Notes under the pieces: model-generated
What the model was told of the DNA's origin: nothing
Database searches by the model: none
Seen by the model: only the letters and a program-made list of their open reading frames with translations
From: Persephonella sp.
Lineage (GTDB): Bacteria; Aquificota; Aquificia; Aquificales; Hydrogenothermaceae
Direction: 5' to 3'
DNA: 7,146 nt
Assembly: GCA_027081375.1 (NCBI GenBank)
Contig: JALWKR010000055.1
Location: 1 to 7,146, forward strand
In this document: one piece after another, positions 1 through 7,146 of the stretch
Numbering within the stretch: the stretch's first letter is position 1
Layout of the letters: every line of letters begins with the position of its first letter
Position numbers and translations under genes: made by a program

Positions 1-2418
1 AATTCTGTCTCTGTATCTGTACTCAGATGCGTAGTCAACCTCTACAGGTATCCTTGCAAACTTCTCAATCCAGAACTTTCCTACCAGTCCAGCATGATAA
101 GATGTTCCACAGGCTATTATATAGAGCCTGTTTATATCTTTAAGCATCTCAAAAAGTTCTTCATCTTTTGAAGATGTAAATCCTGATATTGTATCTGCTA
201 TAGTCCTTGGCTGTTCGTGGATTTCTTTCTGCATGAAATGTTTATAACCGCCTTTTTCAGCAACAGAAACGTCCCACGTCACATGTAGAGGCTTTTTTTC
301 TACTTTTTTACCCTCTAAGTTGTAAACTTCTACCTTGTCTTTTGTTATAAGGGCAACCTCTCCATCTTCAAGGACGATAAAGTCCTTCGTATACTCTAAA
401 ACAGCTGGAATGTCAGAAGCTATAAAGTTTTCATCTTCCCCAAGACCTATAATAAGAGGGCTTCCCTTCTTTATTGCAACAATCTTGTCTGGTTCTTCTG
501 TTGATACAATTCCTACTGCATAAGCACCTTCAAGCTTTTTAGCAACATTTAAAGCTGTTTCAAGGAGATTTCCGTTATACTCATCTTCTAAAAGGTGTGC
601 TATAACCTCTGTATCTGTTTCAGACCTGAATTTATAGCCTTTTTCTATAAGTTTTTCCTTTAGCTCCACATAGTTTTCAATAATACCGTTATGAACAATG
701 GCAAACTTTCCGTTATGGCTTATATGGGGATGGGCATTTTCAACTGTTGGTGAGCCATGTGTCGCCCATCGGGAGTTTGAAGCAATAATACCGTTAGCAA
801 TGAAATTGTGGTATTTTTCAACTTCAAGGTCGTAAACATAATCGTTATACTCTATTTCTTCTATTCCTGTTATCTTCTGGAATTCTACAGGTATAGATAA
901 AAATTTTTCCAATAGCAAGATTACATCATTACTTTTTGCAATCTTTTTAACTGTTTCAATATGAGGAAACTGATGTTTTGAGCTTTTTTTCTTTCTGAAA
1001 CTGTTATCTATAGTTTCTAAATCTGCGTATCTGAAAGGAAATTTTATATGGATAAAATCTAAGCCTTTAAGGTTTTTGAATAACTCCTCTATATTTTTCC
1101 TTTTGAGTTCTGATATATACCTACCTACTTTTTGCAGAAACCTTTCTACATACCTTTTACTGTAGATACTAAGTTTTACAGGCTGTTTTGTGTGTTTTTC
1201 TGTTTTTTTAGGGAAAGAGATAGAAGAAACAATCCCTGCTCTTTGCAGAAAGATTTGAACTGTTCTTAAAACATTTTCATCTGAGATTGCTATACTTAGT
1301 CCTTTTGCTTTATTTGATACTGAGCCTTCTGCATCAAAAAGACCACCTACAAAGGCAAAAATTTCTTCTTCAGGAAGTGTTCCAAACCAGTCTGGAATTT
1401 GTTTTTCAAAAACTATTTCAGGGAAGTTTTCTTTAAACCAGTCTAAAAGATAAACACTGTTAATCCTCATCACATAACGGTTGTTTTCAGGAAGAATCTT
1501 AGGATATATTGCAAAAAGCTTTTTAGAAAGCTGGGCGTATTCTTCAAGAATTTTTTTTCTTGAATCTTTGAACTTTAAGCCTTTTTTATCAACAGAACCA
1601 TCTCCTAAGAAATAGCCTAAAAATCTCAAAAGAGATGGTGATGTTTCTTTAGGAAATTCAATATAGTTTCTATAGCTGTTTGAAGGAGAAAAATGTTCAT
1701 CAGGATTTATATCAAGTAAAGCGAGAGTTTCATTACTTGGATTTCTATCTCTTTTTTTAAGATGTTTTTTTATAGATGGAGAAATGTTTTCACCATGAAC
1801 TTCAAGCATTTCTTCTATCAGCTGCCAGCCTTTTTGGTCAGGTTCATAGTAGACTTTTGCGTAAACATCTTTCAGTTTTTTACTTTTCCCGTTTATATAT
1901 ATACGCTCTGCAAGTATAAGTAAATCACCTTTTTTTAGTTGGAGAGCTATTTTCTCTTCTATTGTTCTTGTCTCTGGATTAAAAACAAGAACTTTGTGGT
2001 AAGGAGTTACTTTAATGTCAGTTGAACTTGTTCTTATATGGAGAAGTTTTTTTGCAAGATGTTTGAATACTTTTCCTTTTGCTGGAGTAAATCTGTGGTT
2101 TTCTTTGTCGTAAGCTAAAACTTCTACTTCATGGGGCAGGTCTTTTATCTTTTTAACTGTTCCATCAGCAAGCAGAACAAAGGTATCTGGATGATAACAG
2201 TGTCCCAAGCCAAGATGGCCTTCTATCTTTTTTCCCCAGAGGTGTTCCTGAAGGTCTTTTATCTTTCCAACCTGCTTTTCTATAAGAATTTTTCCACCTT
2301 CTTTATCTACTACAGCAATTCCTGCTGAGTCATATCCTCTGTATTCAAGCCTTTGAAGTCCATAAAGTAAAACAGGAACAGCATTTCTCTTTCCTATATA
2401 ACCGATAATTCCACACAT
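1..2418 (-). CDS. glmS: Glutamine--fructose-6-phosphate aminotransferase, intein-containing, 3' end outside window
   Basis: This enzyme converts fructose-6-phosphate and glutamine to glucosamine-6-phosphate and glutamate, the first step toward UDP-GlcNAc for peptidoglycan and LPS. The protein starts MCGIIGYIG, so Cys2 is the N-terminal nucleophile of the class II glutaminase after Met removal. RLEYRGYDSAG follows at residues 23-33. Residues 74-548 are an intein; without it the sequence reads GLGH-SRWATHGSPT, then HNGIIENY, SETDTEVIAHLLE and, near the left edge, the first SIS-domain motif (IIACGTSYHAG) and ASEYRYRD. The window holds 806 codons: 73 + 258 extein codons, against roughly 600 residues in a usual GlmS, so about 270 C-terminal residues lie off the edge. 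The start is set by AGAGGT (2425-2430) just upstream of ATG. The preceding gene ends 34 bases upstream, so co-transcription is likely. No frameshift was seen. The family call is very secure. Confidence 0.97.
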   Translation of the reverse strand, partial: MCGIIGYIGKRNAVPVLLYGLQRLEYRGYDSAGIAVVDKEGGKILIEKQVGKIKDLQEHLWGKKIEGHLGLGHCYHPDTFVLLADGTVKKIKDLPHEVEVLAYDKENHRFTPAKGKVFKHLAKKLLHIRTSSTDIKVTPYHKVLVFNPETRTIEEKIALQLKKGDLLILAERIYINGKSKKLKDVYAKVYYEPDQKGWQLIEEMLEVHGENISPSIKKHLKKRDRNPSNETLALLDINPDEHFSPSNSYRNYIEFPKETSPSLLRFLGYFLGDGSVDKKGLKFKDSRKKILEEYAQLSKKLFAIYPKILPENNRYVMRINSVYLLDWFKENFPEIVFEKQIPDWFGTLPEEEIFAFVGGLFDAEGSVSNKAKGLSIAISDENVLRTVQIFLQRAGIVSSISFPKKTEKHTKQPVKLSIYSKRYVERFLQKVGRYISELKRKNIEELFKNLKGLDFIHIKFPFRYADLETIDNSFRKKKSSKHQFPHIETVKKIAKSNDVILLLEKFLSIPVEFQKITGIEEIEYNDYVYDLEVEKYHNFIANGIIASNSRWATHGSPTVENAHPHISHNGKFAIVHNGIIENYVELKEKLIEKGYKFRSETDTEVIAHLLEDEYNGNLLETALNVAKKLEGAYAVGIVSTEEPDKIVAIKKGSPLIIGLGEDENFIASDIPAVLEYTKDFIVLEDGEVALITKDKVEVYNLEGKKVEKKPLHVTWDVSVAEKGGYKHFMQKEIHEQPRTIADTISGFTSSKDEELFEMLKDINRLYIIACGTSYHAGLVGKFWIEKFARIPVEVDYASEYRYRDRI
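775..2199 (-). mobile_element. In-frame LAGLIDADG intein inside GlmS (475 residues)
   Basis: This is a self-splicing protein insert with a homing endonuclease domain. Intein residue 1 is Cys in block A (CYHPDTFVLLADG). Block B is VTPYHKVLVFN with the TxxH pattern (Thr65, His68). The first LAGLIDADG motif is FLGYFLGDG (193-201, acidic Asp200) and the second is VGGLFDAEG (284-292, acidic Glu291). Block F is YVYDLEVEKYHNFIANG (454-470, His464) and block G ends IIASN, with Asn475 as the cyclising residue and Ser as the +1 extein nucleophile. All parts needed for splicing and probably for DNA cleavage are visible. The penultimate residue is Ser474 instead of the usual His. Removing the insert restores a normal GlmS sequence, which fixes both borders. 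Residues about 95-190 and 330-445 show no motif I recognise and may contact DNA. The coding style is as AT-rich as the host gene. A GlmS intein is known from Methanocaldococcus jannaschii; its insertion site was not compared here. Confidence 0.96.
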
Positions 2419-2452
2419 GATAAAACCTCTTTCTTCCCCCTTATTTAAAAAT

Positions 2453-3532
2453 TTATCTTCCACCAAATAACTGTTCTAACCTTTCTTTTACCATTTGAGC
2501 TGTAATTTTAGCTACATCTTCCTTTATTGTTTCAACTAAGGACTCTTTTAACTCAGATTCAACAGAGGATATTAATCTTTCTTTAAGCTCTTTGTTTAAA
2601 TCCTCTTTAATTTTATCTAGTTCTTCTTCTGTACGTTGAACAAAATCCCTCTGTATGTTATTTACTAGTTCTTCCATCTCTGGAGATTTTAGCACTTCTT
2701 TTATAAGCTGCTTAACTGCTTTTTCAGCTATAACTTGTTTTATATCATCTATGGAAATATCTATCTCAATTCTAATAATATTTTGGTTTTCTTTAGGTTT
2801 TTTAATTTTCTCCTCTAAAGGTTCTGAGATAAATTTTTCTTGAGGAATTTTCTTTTCTTCAGGTTGTTGAGAGAAGGTTTCTTCAAATGAAAATGTATCC
2901 AGTTCTTCAGGTGAACTAATATTTATATCTTTTTCAACAGGTTCTAAAGAAGGTGTTTCTTTTTTTTCTTCTATCTCAAAAGAAGTATTACTATCGAGAA
3001 ATTCTAAACTTTCTTTAATCTCTTTTTCCTCTTCCTTTGATATAGAAAACTCATCAAGATGATCCACAAAGTTTGATTTACTTTCCTCCTTTAAAGATTC
3101 TCCAAACGTGGAACTTTCAAAGAAGTTTTCCATATTATCTGTGGATATTGCAGGTTCTTCAATTACTGTTTCTTTTGCAGGAATACCTGTTTCTGTTCTT
3201 ATATCCTCCACAAGCTTATTAATATCCGTTTCTTTTGTGTAGTAGATAATATCTTCAACCTCAGGAAAGCTATCAATATCAACAGGCTGCTCTTTTGAAA
3301 GTAAAACTCTAAACTTCTTCTTCTCAACCTTATCTCTTGTTAAAAGAAACTTTAAATCATCTATAGCAAACTCTCCTGAGGAAGCATCATAAATAATAAC
3401 GTCAGGATTAAATTCAGAAAGTTCCTTTAGCATACTTAAACTATCTATATATCCTCTTATCTTTTCTCCTGGAAGTTCTCTCTTTATTTGGTTTATAAAA
3501 TCTTGATCGAAGGATATAACTGCAATATTCAT
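2453..3532 (-). CDS. Receiver-like protein with acidic linker and helical C-terminus, function unknown
   Basis: I do not recognise a named family for the whole 359-residue protein. Residues 1-116 look like a CheY-type receiver: Asp9/Asp11 follow the first strand, Asp49 sits in PDVIIYD as the likely phosphoacceptor, Ser79 in RVLLS replaces the usual Ser/Thr, and Lys100 in YYTK matches the conserved lysine. Residues about 117-250 are a low-complexity, Glu/Ser-rich, probably disordered linker. Residues 251-359 are charged amphipathic helices, ending AQMVKERLEQLFGGR. There is no DNA-binding or enzymatic output domain. This layout (receiver, acidic linker, helical tail) recalls scaffold proteins such as FrzS or PopZ, but that is analogy only. 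The start chosen is the ATG at 3532, because GGAGGG lies 4 bases upstream; an in-frame ATG 21 bases earlier overlaps the putative leader and lacks such a site. The gene directly precedes glmS by 34 bases. Confidence 0.85.
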   Translation of the reverse strand: MNIAVISFDQDFINQIKRELPGEKIRGYIDSLSMLKELSEFNPDVIIYDASSGEFAIDDLKFLLTRDKVEKKKFRVLLSKEQPVDIDSFPEVEDIIYYTKETDINKLVEDIRTETGIPAKETVIEEPAISTDNMENFFESSTFGESLKEESKSNFVDHLDEFSISKEEEKEIKESLEFLDSNTSFEIEEKKETPSLEPVEKDINISSPEELDTFSFEETFSQQPEEKKIPQEKFISEPLEEKIKKPKENQNIIRIEIDISIDDIKQVIAEKAVKQLIKEVLKSPEMEELVNNIQRDFVQRTEEELDKIKEDLNKELKERLISSVESELKESLVETIKEDVAKITAQMVKERLEQLFGGR

Positions 3533-4950
<1,418 letters not shown>

Positions 4951-4983
4951 ATAATAAAAATATAAAGTTCTAGGAGGACTAAG

Positions 4984-5217
4984 ATGAATAGAGAGGAAAT
5001 AATACAGAAACTATTGGAAACAGATCCACAGTTTAAAGAATGGTATGAGGAACACCAGGAACTTAAATGGAAAGTTCATAAGCTAGATAAACATTATCCC
5101 CCTGACCCTGAAATAGAGGCAGAAGAAGAGAGATTAAAAAGAAGAAAACTATATCTTAAAGATCTAATGGAAATGAAAATAAAAGAATATATGGAAAAGT
5201 TACAACAATCTGCATAA
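4984..5217 (+). CDS. Small DUF465/YdcH-like coiled-coil protein
   Basis: This 77-residue, highly charged protein is almost wholly helical by eye. It fits the DUF465 (YdcH) pattern: DPQFKEWYEEHQEL (14-27), a basic/hydrophobic helix (KVHKLDKH, 30-37), a short Pro-containing turn (YPPDPEIE), then LKRRKLYLKDLMEMKI (51-66), matching the family's EH..L and LKKxKLxLKD signatures. Such proteins form short antiparallel helical hairpins; their function is unknown. There is no signal peptide or membrane segment. The start is supported by GGAGG (4973-4977), 6 bases before the ATG. It sits 46 bases after ahcY on the same strand, so a shared transcript is likely, but a functional link to methyl metabolism cannot be inferred from this alone. 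Confidence 0.8.
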   Translation: MNREEIIQKLLETDPQFKEWYEEHQELKWKVHKLDKHYPPDPEIEAEEERLKRRKLYLKDLMEMKIKEYMEKLQQSA

Positions 5218-5266
5218 ATATTTAGTTTCCTTATAGGAATATAGAGTATCTTAATTTAGAAATAAG

Positions 5267-5307
5267 CCCTCCTAAAAGTTATAATTATTTATCAACTTTT
5301 AGGAGGG
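5267..5307 (+). promoter_or_regulatory. 14-bp hairpin sequestering the porin Shine-Dalgarno (candidate RNA thermometer)
   Basis: The left arm CCCTCCTAAAAGTT (5267-5280) is the exact reverse complement of the right arm AACTTTTAGGAGGG (5294-5307), with a 13-base AT-rich loop. One further G-U pair (5266 with 5308) can form. The right arm contains the complete ribosome site AGGAGGG, 5 bases before the porin ATG at 5313, so a folded mRNA would hide it. The left arm carries CCTCCT, the same sequence as the 16S anti-Shine-Dalgarno. No T-run follows, so it is not an intrinsic terminator. The pairing is direct observation; control of translation by temperature, a protein or ribosome competition is inference. 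Confidence 0.8.
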
Positions 5308-5312
5308 TCACC

Positions 5313-6377
5313 ATGAAAAAAGTTGCTTTCTCTTTAGCATCTCTATATCTTCTTTCAACATCTGCTATATCAAATGCTGGTTCTTTAACTGTAGCTAATT
5401 CAAATCTTGAGATGGGAGGTGGTATAACAGCTTCTTACTTTTATATTACAAATGTAGGAGAAGAACCAAACGATAAATTCACCGTCACAAACCTTGATTT
5501 TGACCTTAGGTCAAACATATCATCAGAAATAACCTTTGAAGCTGGTTTAGGTTCTTCTCATTTACCTGATTTAATAATGCCTTATGATGAAACAGAGTTT
5601 GAAGTTGAATTTGCATGGGTAGATATTGAGTTAACAGAAAGATTTTCAGTATCTGCAGGTAAATTACTTACAAATGTTGGATACGAACTTTTTGATACCT
5701 TTAATAATCCAAACTATCACTACGGTCTTGTCTGGTATGGTCAGCCTGTAAACTATCCAGGGGTAAGATTTACATACAATATAGACGAAGATGTTCAAAT
5801 TTACGGAGAATACAATCATGATAATGCTGGAGAAATTGCTGGTATTACACCTAAAGATGCTGCAGCAGCAGGAATTATAGGTTCTATAGGAAACTTTAAT
5901 TTTGCTTTAAACTACTTTGATTATGCTGGAACTAAGAACATAGCAGATATTGTCATAGCTACACAGATTGCAAACTTTGATGTAGCCCTTAATGCTGACT
6001 ATCAATGGTTAGATGATGGGGCAAAAGATACTCTAAAATCTTTAGGAGCTACAGATGTTGAAGACTATGGATATGGAATTGCTCTATACCTTATTCCACA
6101 CATTACAAATCATATAACTATGCCTGTAAGAATAGAGTATGTATACGACGGACAGTCTACTAATGGAACTACAGTTGTAGATGAAGGCATATATGGTATT
6201 TCTGGGGATAATGCATGGTCTTTCACTATAACTCCTACATGGCATCCAACTAAAAATACGTATCTTAGAGGGGAGTTTGCCTACGTTGTAACAGATGAAA
6301 AAGGTTTTGAAAATGAAGATGGAGAAGAAAAAGATAACAGAACTCTTGTTGGGGTAGAAGCAGGGTTTTTATTCTAA
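5313..6377 (+). CDS. Outer-membrane beta-barrel porin, probably BBP2/OmpL-like
   Basis: The 354-residue protein starts with a classical signal peptide: MKK, a hydrophobic core, and a predicted cut after Ser-Asn-Ala (residue 22). The mature part is rich in alternating aromatic and hydrophobic strands and ends VGVEAGFLF, with the terminal Phe that BAM recognises in outer-membrane barrels. The segment GKLLTNVGYELFDTFNNPNYHYG (split over 116-138) followed by QPVNYPGVRFTYN resembles the putative beta-barrel porin-2 family, where a GxxxTxxGYE...NPN motif precedes a P..H/Y.G stretch. It likely forms a diffusion channel for small solutes; the substrate is unknown. No coiled coil or SLH domain was seen. 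It is a single-gene unit, with an unusual leader hairpin over its ribosome site and a strong terminator directly after the stop codon. BBP2 membership is moderately sure, outer-membrane barrel very likely. Confidence 0.85.
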   Translation: MKKVAFSLASLYLLSTSAISNAGSLTVANSNLEMGGGITASYFYITNVGEEPNDKFTVTNLDFDLRSNISSEITFEAGLGSSHLPDLIMPYDETEFEVEFAWVDIELTERFSVSAGKLLTNVGYELFDTFNNPNYHYGLVWYGQPVNYPGVRFTYNIDEDVQIYGEYNHDNAGEIAGITPKDAAAAGIIGSIGNFNFALNYFDYAGTKNIADIVIATQIANFDVALNADYQWLDDGAKDTLKSLGATDVEDYGYGIALYLIPHITNHITMPVRIEYVYDGQSTNGTTVVDEGIYGISGDNAWSFTITPTWHPTKNTYLRGEFAYVVTDEKGFENEDGEEKDNRTLVGVEAGFLF

Positions 6378-6401
6378 AAAAAGCCCCTCACGGGGCTTTT
6401 T
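6378..6401. terminator. Bidirectional intrinsic terminator between convergent genes
   Basis: AAAAAGCCCC (6378-6387) pairs with GGGGCTTTTT (6392-6401) across a TCAC loop. The flanking T-run serves the porin on the plus strand, and the A-run becomes a U-run for the convergent minus-strand gene. It begins right after the porin TAA and ends 2 bases before the stop codon of the opposite gene. Confidence 0.93.
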
Positions 6402-6403
6402 CT

Positions 6404-7057
6404 TTAAACTCCTTTCATTTGAAGATACTCTTTTATCTCATGTAAAAGCTGAGCAGGATTTTTAATTGGATAACTTAAGCCTTCAACCACTTCTTCAGCA
6501 GGAAAACCTTTTATTGTAATACCTGCAAGTTTTTCCTTAAGCTCAGAAGGGTCTTTTATTGGATATTTTACACCTTTAGAGTGTTTTAAAACTGTGTAAG
6601 CCCAAGGTGCTTCGCAAACCTGAACAGCTTTTGCAGACATTTCTCTACAGAACTCAAGAAGAACCTGAGCTTCTTCTCCTTCTTTAACCATTTTATAAGC
6701 TAGCTTAGCTATTCCACCTGCAGTATGAACCCTTAGCTGCTTCTTTTCTTCTTTTGTTAGTTCATCCATATGCTGAATTTTGTATAAAGCCATTTGAGGA
6801 TCTGCTCTTAGAATGTTTCTAACTGTGTTTCTTGTAAGACCAACTATCTCAGCAATTTCCTCTTCTGTTTTTAAATACTCTTCTCTTAAAACAATTACAA
6901 AAGAAGCTCTTGCTAAAGATGGTAGCCATGTTAACGTTCTATATTCAGCAAGTTTATGTAGACCTCCAAGAAGATCTAAAGATTTAAAAAATACCCTTGA
7001 AACTAAATGCTCTAAATCATGCTCATTCATTGGTGGTGCTGTAAGTTCTATGACCAT
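6404..7057 (-). CDS. Putative HTH regulator of the KaiC-neighbour type
   Basis: This 217-residue protein is probably a cytosolic regulator. Residues about 62-84 (LKTEEEIAEIVGLTRNTVRNIL) have the shape of a helix-turn-helix: EEIAEIVGL as the first helix, TRNTVRNIL as the recognition helix. The rest is helical and charged. The C-terminal part holds two similar copies, GVKYPIKDPSELKEKLAGI (162-180) and GLSYPIKNPAQLLHEIKEY (193-211), sharing YPIK(D/N)P. The general look matches the probable regulatory domain described next to KaiC-like ATPases in thermophiles (TIGR03879, from memory). The upstream partial gene ends 21 bases before this ATG and could be that partner. The start is backed by AAGGAGGG (7063-7070), 5-6 bases before the ATG. 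The family link is moderate; DNA binding is inference from the helix pattern. The alternative is an Aquificota-specific orphan regulator. Confidence 0.75.
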   Translation of the reverse strand: MVIELTAPPMNEHDLEHLVSRVFFKSLDLLGGLHKLAEYRTLTWLPSLARASFVIVLREEYLKTEEEIAEIVGLTRNTVRNILRADPQMALYKIQHMDELTKEEKKQLRVHTAGGIAKLAYKMVKEGEEAQVLLEFCREMSAKAVQVCEAPWAYTVLKHSKGVKYPIKDPSELKEKLAGITIKGFPAEEVVEGLSYPIKNPAQLLHEIKEYLQMKGV

Positions 7058-7078
7058 TTTAGCCCTCCTTAATTTTAT

Positions 7079-7146
7079 TTATTTAGCTGATATTGGTTCT
7101 AAAATTCTTACAAGTCCTGTTTCTGTTATCTCCATATAGTGAGTTC
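7079..7146 (-). CDS. C-terminal end of an unidentified gene, possibly a KaiC-like ATPase
   Basis: Only the last 21 codons plus stop are present, reading THYMEITETGLVRILEPISAK. The other two minus-strand frames also stay open for part of this stretch, but this one runs to a TAA placed sensibly 21 bases before the next gene's ATG. The composition (alternating strand-like residues) suits the C-terminal strand of a RecA/KaiC-like ATPase, and the downstream gene is of the KaiC-neighbour type. The fragment is too short to assign; the reading frame is likely, the identity is a guess from context. Confidence 0.45.
   Translation of the reverse strand, partial: THYMEITETGLVRILEPISAK

Noticed and set aside
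335..523. Open reading frame on the plus strand, also those at 2131-2328, 2655-2843, 4302-4520 (minus) and 6813-7139
   Set aside because: Each is antisense to a well-supported gene, has low-complexity or unnatural composition and no convincing ribosome site.
775..2199. glmS reading as two separate genes or a broken pseudogene
   Set aside because: The reading frame is continuous through the insert, and all intein blocks with correct splice-junction residues are present.
2419..2452. glmS ribozyme or riboswitch in the glmS leader
   Set aside because: Only 34 bases separate glmS from the preceding gene, too short for the glmS ribozyme.
5227..5239. TTCCT-TAT-AGGAA palindrome upstream of the porin
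   Set aside because: Arms are only 5 bases and do not extend; likely chance in AT-rich DNA, though an operator cannot be excluded.
5267..5312. Hairpin as an intrinsic terminator for the ahcY-DUF465 transcript
   Set aside because: The right arm is followed by TCACCATG, not a T-run, and it contains the porin ribosome site.

Overview
The window is AT-rich and carries compact, tightly spaced genes. It looks like a thermophilic, hydrogen- or sulfur-oxidising bacterium of the Aquificota, with Persephonella or Sulfurihydrogenibium relatives as the best guess. The clues are a thermophile/archaeal-type S-adenosylhomocysteinase, a KaiC-neighbour regulator, a bacterial outer-membrane porin with a terminal Phe, and strong GGAGG ribosome sites. 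The placement is an inference from protein style; no 16S or tRNA gene is present.

Layout. Positions 1-2418 (minus) hold the N-terminal 806 codons of glmS, which runs off the left edge. The gene is interrupted in frame by a 475-residue LAGLIDADG intein (775-2199), inserted inside the glutaminase active-site motif. Upstream of glmS in the same likely operon (2453-3532, minus) is an unnamed protein with a CheY-like receiver, a long acidic linker and a helical tail. An AT-rich divergent intergenic region (3533-3680) separates this operon from ahcY (3681-4937, plus), which is followed by a small DUF465/YdcH-like coiled-coil gene (4984-5217, plus). A porin gene (5313-6377, plus) comes next. Its Shine-Dalgarno sequence is buried in a perfect 14-bp inverted repeat (5267-5307). 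A bidirectional terminator (6378-6401) separates the porin from a convergent minus-strand regulator gene (6404-7057). Upstream of that gene lies the last 21 codons of another gene (7079-7146, minus), possibly a KaiC-like ATPase.

How the parts work together. GlmS makes glucosamine-6-phosphate for the cell envelope, AhcY recycles S-adenosylhomocysteine in the methyl cycle, and the porin is an outer-membrane channel. The two most notable items are the GlmS intein, which should keep the glutaminase inactive until protein splicing occurs, and the Shine-Dalgarno-sequestering hairpin of the porin, a candidate RNA thermometer or translational switch. The receiver/acidic-linker protein and the KaiC-neighbour regulator are poorly characterised families. 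No tRNA, rRNA, CRISPR array, insertion sequence or gene-free stretch longer than 300 bases was seen.
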